Source: Bremia lactucae
Taxonomy: Eukaryota; Oomycota; Peronosporomycetes; Peronosporales; Peronosporaceae
Direction of reading: 5' to 3'
Assembly: GCF_004359215.1 (NCBI RefSeq)
Contig: NC_090619.1
Span: 6,763,062-6,816,055 of the forward strand
DNA length: 52,994 bases
Shown here: in pieces, positions 9,369-19,287 of the stretch
How the letters are laid out: each line of letters opens with the position of its first letter
How positions within the stretch are numbered: the stretch's first letter is position 1
The notes under the pieces: model-generated
The model's input: only the letters and a program-made list of their open reading frames with translations
Databases searched by the model: none
What the model was told of the DNA's origin: nothing
Program-made: the position numbers and the translations under genes

Positions 9369-10642
9369 TTAAATGAGAAACCTTATATCCTGGCCTGCGT
9401 GATAACGCATCGTTTGCTTGCCAGGATTATACTTCACCTCGAAGTTGTATTCCGCAAAAAAGGATAAGCATAGGGCCATTCTCTGTGAGAGATGGGGTGA
9501 CTTAGTCGCCGTGCGTAACGACGCGTGATCTGTATAAATCACAAACGGCTTAGAGCCAAGGAGATGAACCCAGAATTTGACGAGAGCATACTTCATAGCA
9601 AGTAACTCTTTGTCGTGAACTGGGTAGTTCTTTCCGCAGCTTCAAGCTGTCTAGACTCGAACGCAATAACACGTTCATGCCCATCAACATCTGTTTGTAA
9701 CAGAGCACTACCAATGCAAAATCTGATGCGTCACAGACGACACTGAAAGGCCAATTTGGGTTTGGCAGTGCCAGAATCGAGGCATGGATAAGACTATCCG
9801 TAACTGCTCGAAGCATTATTTTCGGTGCTAGTCCAACACCATACTGTATCCTTTTTAAGGAGATTAGATAATGGCCTAGCCATATCAGCGTAATTTTCGC
9901 TATATTTGTGTAAATAATTGGCGAGACCCAACCACTCACGCGAATCCTTTTGGTTTTTAGGAACCGCCCAATCTACTATGGCTTTTACCTTAGCGGGATC
10001 CGTTGTAAGGCCACGCTCTCCAATGAAGCATCCAAAAAAAGGAATTTCGTCTGCGTCAAAAATGCAATTAGATGCATTGGCTTACAATTTGTTGGTGCGC
10101 ATGCACTCGAGCACTGCTTGCAAATGGTCTAAATGGTTTTCCATATCCGACCGACCCTGCTCCGCACGACTATGGACAAAAATACCATCAAAATAAGTAT
10201 GTGCATAACCTTAATGAGGGCGATACAGTTGCGTCACTAGACGATTAAATGTTGCCGGGGCGTTGGAAAGCCCTTGTGGCATAACCAGCCACTCCCATAA
10301 CATGCCGCTTGGGGTGCTAACCGCTGTAAGCGGGATATCACTAGCTTGCATGAGCAATTAATAGTAACCATCGACTAAGTCCAATGCCCTGTACATTGTA
10401 CATCCCACCATATTGTTCTGAAGAATATCCTTTCTAGGAATGGGGGTTCGTGTTGGTATAGTGGCAGCATTAAGCTTATTATAAGCATGTACAATGCGCC
10501 ATTTATCATTTGGCTTTTTGACACAAAATGTCGGTGTCGAATGAGGAGATTTGCTCTCTCGTACTACTCCAGCCTCGTGCTTAGCACGGAAAGAAATCGT
10601 CAATGACGTCACACTGCTCCCTTGGTAAAGGCCACAAGACAA
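9369..10642 (-). pseudogene. B1 reverse transcriptase and RNase H
   Basis: The RT begins near 10642 and shows ESKSPHSTPTFCVKKPN, WRIVHAYNKLNAATIP and YRALDLVDGYY. Further frames show the palm motif TYFDGIFVHSR near 10150-10200, where the catalytic FDD is FDG. 9939-9550 encodes the RT connection and the start of RNase H (VVCDASDFALV). 9596-9369 encodes FVIYTDHASLRTA and the RNase H end. Many frameshifts and a TAA after DGYY. The segment begins inside a perfect hairpin (10591-10686). Confidence 0.82.
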
Positions 10643-10686
10643 TGGCCTTTACCAAGGGAGCAGTGTGACGTCATTGACGATTTCTT
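10591..10686. repeat. Perfect 44-bp inverted repeat at the RT start of B1
   Basis: Left arm 10591-10634 and right arm 10643-10686 are exact reverse complements, with the 8-nt loop CAAGACAA. The related sequence in B2 (about 17905-17935) has only one arm, so this is a local inverted duplication of the RT segment. Confidence 0.92.
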
Positions 10687-11344
10687 CCGGTCCCCGGAAC
10701 TTAGCCAATTTCATGACGAACACCTCTATCTGGAGGTAAAACAGATGGTGGGTTATTACATAACACATCTTGGAATTTCTTAATTAAGGAATAAAAGGGA
10801 TCCGTAGGGTCTTAAAGGATCGATGACCCACTCCGCGCACTAAGTGTAGCTTTTGTGTCATCCGGGACAGCTTCGTCAAGAAGTGACGATGAGTTTAACT
10901 CAACCATAGGTCGAATGACCACCATTTCAGATAAGTCACCAGCTTTCAAGGCTCGACCGCACTCATCAATATATATTTCGTGTAGCTCTAAGATGCATGT
11001 AACGAGGGGATTGCCGCAAGGCTAACTTTCCCCTCAATGTTACCGGTTACGCCTTTTACAAGCGTATGTTCTTGCTCACTCGTATCACTTTGTGAGGGCT
11101 TAAGCGCTTCGTGTCCACCCTGTCTTGAAGTGGAAACAGTACGCCTCTTAGATGCCGGGGCATTCACGTCCCCGGGTTTTCGAGCCTGTATGGTTCTATA
11201 CAAGACATGGTGTCTAATTTGTCATCCGACAAGGAGTTAAGTAACTCAACTTCCTTATTCAGCGAACGTTTACGTGTCGCTTTACGTGCATTTGGAGGGT
11301 TTGACCCAAAATGCCCTGGCGAACTGCTAATAGTGTCACTATTG
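10643..11344 (-). pseudogene. B1 protease-RT linker, distal part
   Basis: Degraded linker between protease and RT. Readable pieces include SDDKLDTMSCIEP (about 11240), RKPGDVNAPASKRRTVS and a leucine-rich piece near 10890-10980. Equivalent to 17220-17750 in B2 and 48590-49100 in B5. Confidence 0.6.
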
Positions 11345-11932
11345 ACACTCAGTACTGCGTTAGCAATTGAATCCTGTACGAAACGATTTACTGATTCTCA
11401 AGCCAGCAGAAATTATCTGCTGACTTATTTGTTTTGTCTTTTCTGTGCGCTTTGTGCGCAATACCATGAGACCTTTCTCTCTTTTGATGTCGATTGCTTC
11501 GACATCGACATCATTCGCGTCGTTAGTAATTTCGATGCGTGATGAGCATTCCTCGAAGTATCTCTTCGAGGACGCAATTTACGCGTTCCGTCTGACCACC
11601 TGTCTCTGGATGATCAAAAGTTGACATTGTCAGCCGTGTTCCGAGAGATCGGAACACGGATGGCCAAATCTTAGCCGTGAACCGTAGATATCTATCCGAG
11701 ACTTGATCACGTGGTAACCCATGAAGTTTGAATACCGTGTCGATAAAGACACGGGTACAGTCCGGGGCCGTGATCGACTTTGGTACTGCAACAGATGTAC
11801 CATCTTGCATGAATCTGTCTATAAAAACAACGATTCCATTGTTTTTGTGATCGCCTTTGGAAAATTCGAAGACGAAGTCCATAGATACGGACTGCCAACA
11901 GCCTACCGGAAGAGATAGAGCTTGAACAAATG
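11345..11932 (-). mobile_element. Family A integrase fragment inside family B element B1
   Basis: Encodes the family A integrase core (VSMDFVFEFSKGDHKN, IVVFIDRFMQDGT, DHPETGGQTERVN with the catalytic Glu) and nearby sequence. It is nearly identical to A2 at about 26354-26906, including the same deletion junction near 11550/26554. It has no LTRs of its own and replaces part of the B1 protease-RT linker. Confidence 0.8.
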
Positions 11933-12153
11933 CCAGGACGAGACAGCCTTCACACTGACAAACTCCAGAAACAATATACCTAAGCACAATGAAACTGCGG
12001 GAACAGTGAAACGAGACCCACTGTAAGGAAAGTCTTATCACGTCAGCGATATAAACGCCTCAAAGCATCGTGACCTCATACAAGGCAAAGGCATCAGCAT
12101 AATTGCAAGACGCACCTGAGCAATCAAAAGTAACCACGGCTAATCAAAACCCG

Positions 12154-12689
12154 TTACAGTCGCTTGAGCGACTAGCAAGCCAGGCTTATACTCTCGCCCC
12201 GTGCCATTGAGCACCGAGCTAATCGGGGCTAGGTTCTGTTTATTCTCACCTCCTTAAGATGCAACAGAGCCTAGGTCGTCCCCAGTAGGGCGCCCCGCAC
12301 ATACTGGGTATCGACATTTTCCCGCACCGTACCAAATCTTTAGTATAGGTCGGAGTTGGAGCGCTTTCGAGCTTTACGCGAATTTCGAAGAGGGCAGACA
12401 GGGCGTAAATGTTTCGTGCTTCCGCACATATAACATCTACGGATGGTCTTTTTCTGTTCTACAGCTTGAAGAGCCTCTTCTCCTTCCTCAACGAGGCTCA
12501 AAATCCATAGGTTCCGCTCTATTAGACGACACCCATGTGCTCGAAGAGCTTGTTCGGTAAACAGGCGTGCTAACGCGAGCAGACTTAAAGTCAAACTCGG
12601 CGCGTAGCGCTATGGCAACTGCCTCTTCGAACTTAGCCGGATGAGATCGAAATAATTCCGTCCGGGCAACGCCCTCATTGAGACCCCCC
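12154..12689 (-). repeat. 536-bp block identical to 13697-14232, ending at an assembly gap
   Basis: Covers the gag C-terminus with the zinc knuckle (RRCYMCGSTKHLRPVCP) and the protease start. It matches 13697-14232 with an offset of 1543 as far as I could compare, and ends exactly where the run of N begins. Sequence just left (11933-12153) is a diverged copy of protease 13440-13696. Confidence 0.85.
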
Positions 12690-12741
12690 NNNNNNNNNNN
12701 NNNNNNNNNNNNNNNNNNNNNNNNNNNNNNNNNNNNNNNNN
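12690..12741. other. Assembly gap (52 N)
   Basis: Run of 52 unresolved bases. It is flanked by duplicated family B sequence on both sides (12154-12689 and 12742 onward), so scaffolding across a repeat is likely here. Confidence 0.98.
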
Positions 12742-13757
12742 ATTGGTTCTATACAAGACATGGTGTCTAATTTGACATCCGACAAGGAGTTAGGTAACTC
12801 AACTTCCTTATCCAGCGAACGTTTACGTGTCGCTTCACGTGCATTAGGAGGGTTTGACCCAAAATGCCCTGGCGAACCGCCAATAGTGTCACTATTGACA
12901 CTCAGTATGGTGCCACCTCGGCCGACCACACTCGGTGGACTTAGACGTGCCACTCCACGTATCTCAGGGATATTGCACCCTTGAGGTCCTGGCGAACCGC
13001 CAACAGTGTCACTACTGACACTCAGTATGATGCCACCTCGGCCGACCATACTCGGTGGACTTAGACGTGCCACTCCACGTATCTCAGGGATATTGCACCC
13101 TTGATGATTCGGCCTTAGGCCAACAATGCTTTCAGCATTTAGTGAATCGTTATTATAACGAGTGTCACTCGACGGAGTACGTGCCGTTCCACTTATTTCT
13201 GCTGAGTCGGGCTCAGAATTAATGTTTTTAACATTAGAGTTTATTAACTCAGACATGCCAATGTCTAAAACACTGACAGACTCATTCAATGATCCGCGCC
13301 AATAGCGCTTTTGTTGCCTAGCAAAGGTGGGTTCATGACTCTCCAAAACTTTGCTAGGAACATTGCGCGTGGCGCCTAAGGTCTTAGACCTCCAATCGAT
13401 CCATGGCTCATGGTGTTCTAACCAGGCCATACCAAGGATGAGATCATATCTCGAATCCAATTCCAGGACGAGACAGCGTTCCATACTGTCAAAGTCCAGA
13501 AACTTTATACCTAAGTTCAATGAAACTTTGGGAACAGTGACACGAGTCCCAGTCGCTAAGCGAACAGTGATTGTATCACGTTCATGCGCTATAAGCGCCT
13601 CAACGTATTGTTGACTTCTTTCAAGGGAAAGGCGTCGAGCATAATTGCAAGACGCTCCTGAATCAATTAAAATTGACCACGGCTTATCAAAGCCCTTTAC
13701 AGTCGCTTGAGCGACTAGCAAGCCAGGCTTATACTCTCGCCCCGTGCCATTGAGCAC
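12742..13757 (-). pseudogene. B1 aspartic protease and repeat-bearing linker
   Basis: Long open frame of about 340 aa before the gap. The retropepsin active site is SILIDSGASCNYA (Asp-Ser-Gly) near the N-terminus. RYDLILGMAWLEHHEPWID marks the C-terminal lobe, with ILGM in place of the usual ILG. A Ser/Asn-rich linker follows with two 40-aa tandem repeats (GVARLSPPSMVGRGG type). The enzyme would cleave the gag-pol polyprotein in the particle. It is the longest intact stretch of B1 but has lost continuity with gag. Confidence 0.82.
12871..13110 (-). repeat. Two 120-bp tandem repeats in the protease-RT linker of B1
   Basis: Units 12871-12990 and 12991-13110 share GGCGAACCGCCAA and CGGCCGACCA...GGTGGACTTAGACG. 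Each encodes 40 aa in frame (GCNIPEIRGVARLSPPS). A third, partial unit runs leftward into 12842-12870. Similar units occur at 17030-17215 (B2), 34545-34735 (B4) and 48480-48560 (B5), in differing number. Confidence 0.85.
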
Positions 13758-13882
13758 CGAGCTAATCGGGGCTAGGTTCTGTTTATTCTCACCTCCTTAA
13801 GATGCAACAGAGCCTAGGTCGTCCCCAGTAGGGCGCCCCGCACATACTGGGTATCGACATTTTCCCGCACCGTACCAAATCT

Positions 13883-14847
13883 TTAGTATAGGTCGGAGTT
13901 GGAGCGCTTTCGAGCTTTACGCGAATTTCGAAGAGGGCAGACAGGGCGTAAATGTTTCGTGCTTCCGCACATATAACATCTACGGATGGTCTTTTTCTGT
14001 TCTACAGCTTGAAGAGCCTCTTCTCCTTCCTCAACGAGGCTCAAAATCCATAGGTTCCGCTCTATTAGACGACACCCATGTGCTCGAAGAGCTTGTTCGG
14101 TAAACAGGCGTGCTAACGCGAGCAGACTTAAAGTCAAACTCGGCGCGTAGCGCTATGGCAACTGCCTCTTCGAACTTAGCCGGATGAGATCGAAATAATT
14201 CCGTCCGGGCAACGCCCTCATTGAGACCCCCCCATGAAGATTGTTACAACAATTGCTTCTTGCACCGGGTCTTCATGCATAGATGCAATGAGAGTTCTAA
14301 ACTCCTGGACAAAGTCCCCTAGGGTTCTTCCACCCTGTCGAGTCGCTAGGAGCCGTGATCGCATGCGGAAAGCTTGATCAGGCGGTGCAAACATGCTGGT
14401 CATTTGCTGTATCAGCGAATCCCATGAAGGGAAAGCGTCATTTCTGGATGTACTGCGCAATAGTGCCCACTCCATGGCTCTAACTCCGGGTTTGGAAATG
14501 GCCATAGCCACCTTTTGCCGTTCTGTTCAGAACAAAGCGAAGTCAATGGACATTTCCTTCTGCTTAATCCAAAAAGGGAGATTTTCTCCCTCTTTTCCCT
14601 CAAACGTTTTAACATTTCCAGTTAGAGGGCGAGCCCTCGGCTCTGAGTCAGGTACAGAGATGTACCGGGAGGGCAAAAATGCCGCTAAATAGTCCTGTAC
14701 CTGACCGATCAGTGAGGCTTCGTACCGCATCAAGGCTTGAAACCTTGCATGCAGGACCTCTGGTCCTTGGGAAATAATAAATTCCACGTGTTCAAGCCCG
14801 AATAAGGTTTTGAGCTTGTCAAAAGAGGCGCGTTGCGCTCCTAACAA
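13883..14847 (-). pseudogene. B1 gag with CCHC zinc knuckle
   Basis: Starts near 14847. The N-terminus resembles B4 ([20 protein letters not shown]). Gag core pieces follow ([46 protein letters not shown]). The C-terminal part at 14137-13883 carries a CCHC knuckle (CYMCGSTKHLRPVC, spacing C2C4H4C) and a basic tail. Frameshifts near 14530 and 14218 separate the parts. Gag would form the nucleocapsid and bind the RNA genome. Confidence 0.8.
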
Positions 14848-14902
14848 TTCTGGAATTTACTCTATTTTCGTGAGAAATTAGTCTTGTGAAGACTCAGGCG
14901 TA

Positions 14903-14925
14903 GATTGACTACGAGTGCTACCAGG
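14903..14925 (-). other. Primer binding site region of B1
   Basis: Directly after the 5' LTR on the minus strand comes CC followed by TGGTAGCACTCGTAGTC, the TGG start expected for a tRNA 3'-end complement. B4 has the same at 32752 (CCTGGTAGTACTC). The tRNA cannot be named without a search. Confidence 0.6.
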
Positions 14926-15409
14926 TGTAGCGGAGGTACCTCGCTCCTAAAGTCAGAGGAAGACTTTCAGACAGAGAGTCACTTAGTTCTACTGAACAAA
15001 TGGGTTTAACAACTCAGGGAGTCGTACAAGCTATCAAAGCTTAATAATCCTAGTTCAAGGGATTCAGGGGTTCGTAGAACGAAGTGGCAACAAGTGCCCA
15101 AGAGGATATACCTTAAAAAGGCTTCTATCTCTTACAGATCAGTGCGCAAGCCTTAGGAAGGCACTTAACGCGTTAAGATCAAAAGGGAACTGCAGTTTAT
15201 TTAATTATTTAAATCTAAAAACCTCACCCTAGCTAAATAAAATAATAGATTTTGGCCGCCAGATTTATATCTGGCGGCGACCACATTTATTACCCATAAT
15301 AAATGGGATTTAAGTAACTTACTAGTTTAATATTAGATAAAAGGGTATTTTACCCATAAAGTAAATGTACCACGACAACGGTTCTCCAACCGATGTGTGC
15401 CCCATTACA
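14926..15409 (-). repeat. Family B LTR, 5' LTR of B1
   Basis: 484 bp, TGTAATGGGG...CTCCGCTACA on the minus strand. The GCCGCC/GGCGGC near-palindrome is at 15255-15278. It is followed by GCAGC (15410-15414), which matches the target duplication at 6139-6143. Confidence 0.9.
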
Positions 15410-15419
15410 GCAGCCAATC

Positions 15420-15870
15420 TGTAATGGGGTACACATCGGGTGGAGAACCGTTGTTGTGGTACGTTTACCTTATGAGTAAAATACCCTTTTATCCTGTTCT
15501 ACAATCGCCGCCAGATATAAATTTGGCGGCCGAAATCCATTTTCTTAAAAAGCTAGGTAATATTCTAGATTAAACAATTAAATAAAGCGCAGTTCCCCCT
15601 CTGATCTTAAAGCGTTAGTGCCTTCCTAAAACTTGCGCAGTGATCTGTAAGAGATAGACGACTTTCTAAGGTATATACCCTTGGGCACTAGTTGCCACTT
15701 GGTTCTACGAGCCCCCGAGTCCCTTGAACTTGAATTTATTAAGCTTTAGTAGCTTGTACGACTCCCTGATTTGTTAAAACCATTAATTCAATAGATCTAA
15801 GAGATTCTTAGTTCTATAGTCTGAGTCTTAAATCTTCCTCTGACTTTAGGAGCGAGGTAGCTCCGCTACA
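15420..15870 (+). repeat. Family B LTR, 5' LTR of B2
   Basis: 451 bp, TGTAATGGGG...CTCCGCTACA. The near-palindrome with central TATAAA is at 15507-15530. Shorter than the right LTR, mostly from a gap near 15495. Confidence 0.9.
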
Positions 15871-15930
15871 TCTGGGAGCACATGTAGTCAATCTACGTCC
15901 GAGTCTTTATAACACTCAGACTTTACTGAT

Positions 15931-16620
15931 ATGGAAGGGTCTCTAGAAATTTCAGAGGCGCATCGCGCAGCTTATGACGGCTCAAAACTTTGTTTGGGCT
16001 CGAACATATAGAGGTCATTATATCCCAGGGACCAGAGGTTCTGCATGCAAGGCTTGAAGCCTTCATGAGATATGACACCTCCCTGATCGGCCAGGTACAA
16101 GATCACCTTGCAGCATCTATGCCAACCCAGTACATCTCTGTACCTTTTAGAGCCGAAGGCTTGCCCTCTAGTTGTCAATGTAAAGCCATTTGAGGGAAAA
16201 GATGGAGAAAACCTCCCTTTTTGGATTTGGCAGATGGAGCTGTCCACTGGCTCCGCTTTGTTTTTAACAGAACGGCAAAAGGTGGCTATGGCCATTTCCA
16301 AACCCAGAGGTAGAGCCATGGAGTGAGCGCTATTGTGCAGTACGTCCAGAAACGACGCTTTCCCTTCATGGGATTCGCTGAAACAGCAAATGTCCAGCAT
16401 GTTTGCACCGCCTGATCAAGCTTTCCGCATGCGATCACGGCTCCTAGCGACTCGACAGAGTAGAAGAACCTTAGGGAACTTCGTCCAGGATTTGAGAACT
16501 CTCATTGCATCTATGCATGAAGACCCGGTGCAAGAAGCAATTGTTGTAACAATATTTATGGGGGGTCTCAATGAGGGCGTTGCCCGGACGGAATTATTTC
16601 GATCTCATCCTGCTATTGGC
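15931..16620 (+). pseudogene. B2 gag, C-terminus deleted
   Basis: ATG at 15931 (MEGSLEISEAH), with a frameshift by about 16010. Readable parts include [12 protein letters not shown] and FAPPDQAFRMRSRLLATRQ up to FRSHPAIGLA at 16626. After HPA the sequence jumps directly into the protease C-terminal lobe (LAWLERHDPWID). The rest of gag, the zinc knuckle and the protease catalytic Asp are therefore missing. Confidence 0.8.
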
Positions 16621-17425
16621 CTGGCTTGAACGCCACGACCCATGGATCGATTGAAGGTCTAAGACCTTAGGCGCCACGCGTAATGTTCCTAGCAAAGTTT
16701 TGGAGAGTTCTGAACCCACCTTTGCTAGGCAACAAAAGCGCTTTTGGCGCGGATCATTGACTGAGTCTGTCAGTGTTTTAGACATTGAAATGTCTGAGTT
16801 ATTAAACTTCAATGTTGAAAACATTAATTCTGAGCTGACTCTAAAGAAGGAAGTGGACGGCACGTACTCCGTCAAGTGACACGCTTTGTAATAACGAATC
16901 ACTGAATGCTGAAAGCATTATTGGCCTAAGGCCGAGTCATCAAGGGTGTAATATCCCTGAAACACTCCCGAATTCATCTAAAATGCTAAGAGTACGAGTA
17001 AGGTAGCACGTCTAAGTGCACCGAGTGTGGTCGGCCGAGGTGGCGCCATACTGAGAGTCAGTAGTGACACTATTGGCGATTCGCCAGGACCTTAAGGGTG
17101 CAATATTCCTGAGATACGTGGAATGGCACGTCTAGGTCCTCCTAGTATGGTCGGCCGAGGTGGCACCATACTAAGTGTCAATAATGACACTATTGGCGGT
17201 TCGCCAGGAAATTTAGGGTGCAATACCCTTCTAATGCACGTGAAGCGACACGTAAAAGGTTGCTGGACAAGGACGTTGAGTCACCTAACTCCTTGTCGGA
17301 TGTCAAACTAGACACCATGTCTGTAATAGAGCCAATACAGGCTGGAAGATTTGGGGATGTGAATGTGCCGGCCTCTATGAAGCGTATTGTCTCTACTAAG
17401 ACAGGGGAAACGCGAAGTTTTTAAG
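16621..17425 (+). pseudogene. B2 protease remnant and linker
   Basis: Only the C-terminal protease lobe (WLERHDPWID) remains, then FARQQKRFWRGSLTESVSVLD and linker repeats (MARLGPPSMVGRGGTILSV). Frames are interrupted several times. No catalytic Asp-Ser-Gly is present. Confidence 0.7.
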
Positions 17426-17729
17426 CCCTCGCAAAGTAATGCGAGTCAGCAATTACATACGCTTTTAAATGGTGTTACCTGTATCGTTGAGTGAGAAGTT
17501 AGTCTTGCGGCAATCCTTTCGTCGCATGCTCTTTTAGAGCTGGACGAAATGTCTATTGATGAGTGCGGCCGAGCCTTAAAGGCTGGCGACTTATCTGAGA
17601 TTGTGTTCATTCGACCAACGATTTAGTTAAACTCATCGTCACTTCTGGACGAACAAGTCGTGGATGACACAAAAGCTGAACTTAGTGCGCAAAGTGGGTG
17701 ATTGTTTCTTAAAGATCCTACGGATCCAT

Positions 17730-18492
17730 TTTATTCCTTAATTAAGGAATTCCAAGATGTGGTAGGTACCAATCCACCATCTGTTTTACCACTGCCGTGA
17801 ACGGAATATCCTGTTTGCGGGTGACCCGGAAAGAGGTGTCCGTCATAAAATCGATTGTTCTGGAACCAAATACTGTGTCACACGACACTGGCTTATACCA
17901 AGGGAACAGTGTGACGTCATTGACGATTTCTTTCCGTGCAAAGCACGAGGCTGGAATGGTACGATGAGAGCAAATTTCCCCATCCGACACCGACATTTTG
18001 TGTCAAAAAGCCAAATGATAAATGGCGCATTGTACATGCTTAAATAAGCTTAATGCTGTCACTATACCAGCACAAACTCCCATTCCTGGAAAGGTTGTGT
18101 TTTAGAACAATATGTTGGGATGAACAATGTACAGTGCACTTGACTTAGTCGGTGGTTATTACCAACTGCTCATGCGAGCTAGCGATATCCCGCTTACAGC
18201 GGTTAGCACCCCAAGCGGCATGTTATGGGAATGGCTGGTTATGCCACAAGGGCTTTCCAACGCCCCGGCAACATTTAATCGTCTAGTGACGCAACTGTTT
18301 CGCCCTCGTCGAGGTTATGAACAGACTTATTTTGATGGTATTTTTGTCCATAGTCGTGCGGAGCAGGGTCGGTCGGATATGGAAAACCATTTAGACCATT
18401 TGCAAGCAGTGCTCGAGTGCATGCGCACCAACAAATTGTATGCCAATGCATCTAATTGCATTTTTGGCACAAACGAAGTTCTTTTTTTTTGA
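17730..18492 (+). pseudogene. B2 reverse transcriptase
   Basis: A degraded N-terminus is near 17900-18060, with VKKPNDKWRIVHA in one frame. 18127-18492 is open and holds [33 protein letters not shown] and the palm motif TYFDGIFVHSRAEQG. The second catalytic Asp is Gly, as in B1. The frame ends at a long T run (18480-18489). Confidence 0.82.
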
Positions 18493-18583
18493 TGCTTCAT
18501 TGGAGAGCGTGGCCTTACAACGGATCCCGCTAAGGTAAAAGCCATAGTAGATTGGGCGGTTCCTAAAAACCAAAAGGATTTGC

Positions 18584-19287
18584 GTGAGTGGTTGGGTCTC
18601 GCCATCTATTTACACAAATATAGCGAAAATTACGCTGATATGGCTAGGCCATTATCTAATCTCCTTAAAAAGGATACAGGATGGTGTTAGACTAGCACCG
18701 AAAATAATGCTTCGAGCAGTTACGGATAGTCTTATCCATGCCCCGATTCTGGAACTGCTAAACCCAAATTGGCCTTTCAGTGTCGTCTGTGACGCATCAG
18801 ATTTTGCATTGGTAGTGCTCTGTTACAAACAGATGTTGATGGGCATGAACGTGTTATTGCGTTCGAGTCTAGACAGCTCAAATCTGCGGAAAAGAACTAC
18901 CCAGTTCATGACAAAGAGTTACTTGCTATGAAGTAAGCTCTCGTCAAATTCTGGGTTCATCTCCTTGGCTCTAAGCCGTTTGTGATTTATACAGATCACG
19001 CGTCGTTACGCACGGCGACTAAGTCGCCCCATCTCTCACAGAGAATGGCCTGATGGTATCCTTTTTTTGCGGAATACAACTTCGAGGTGAAGTATAAACC
19101 CGGCAAGCAAAATGCTTTGGCCGATGCATTATCACGCAGGCCGGGATATAAGGTTTCTCATTTAACGACTATCTCGTCGCCTGTCACTAAATTAATCCGT
19201 TTGGCTTACACCAAGGATGAACAGTGTGTAGCTCTGCTTCGAGCTCTAAAGAACTCTGACTCGGGTTTGAAATTGTCAACACGTTAG
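18584..19287 (+). pseudogene. B2 RT connection and RNase H
   Basis: DMARPLSNLLKK-like sequence, VVCDASDFALVVL (first RNase H Asp), HDKELLAMK followed by TAA, FVIYTDHASLRTA, and FEVKYKPGKQNALADALSRR at 19087-19140. Several stops and frameshifts. Confidence 0.8.

Larger units (their letters stand above)
6144..15409 (-). mobile_element. Element B1: complete Ty3/gypsy chromovirus, family B
   Basis: 9.27 kb element with two LTRs (14926-15409 at the 5' end, 6144-6628 at the 3' end), a PBS and a PPT. The internal order on the minus strand is gag, zinc knuckle, protease, reverse transcriptase, RNase H, integrase, GPF/Y, chromodomain. It is bounded by a perfect 5-bp target duplication, GCAGC at 6139-6143 and 15410-15414. 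It is not functional: frameshifts occur throughout, and the RT motif reads YFDG instead of YFDD. The middle (11345-14232) is disturbed by a family A integrase patch, a 536-bp duplication and a 52-N gap. An antisense ORF lies between pol and the 3' LTR. Confidence 0.9.

Noticed and set aside
12675..13757. A single 360-aa protein spanning the run of N
   Set aside because: The frame across 12690-12741 is only open because the bases are unknown; the supported part ends at 12742.
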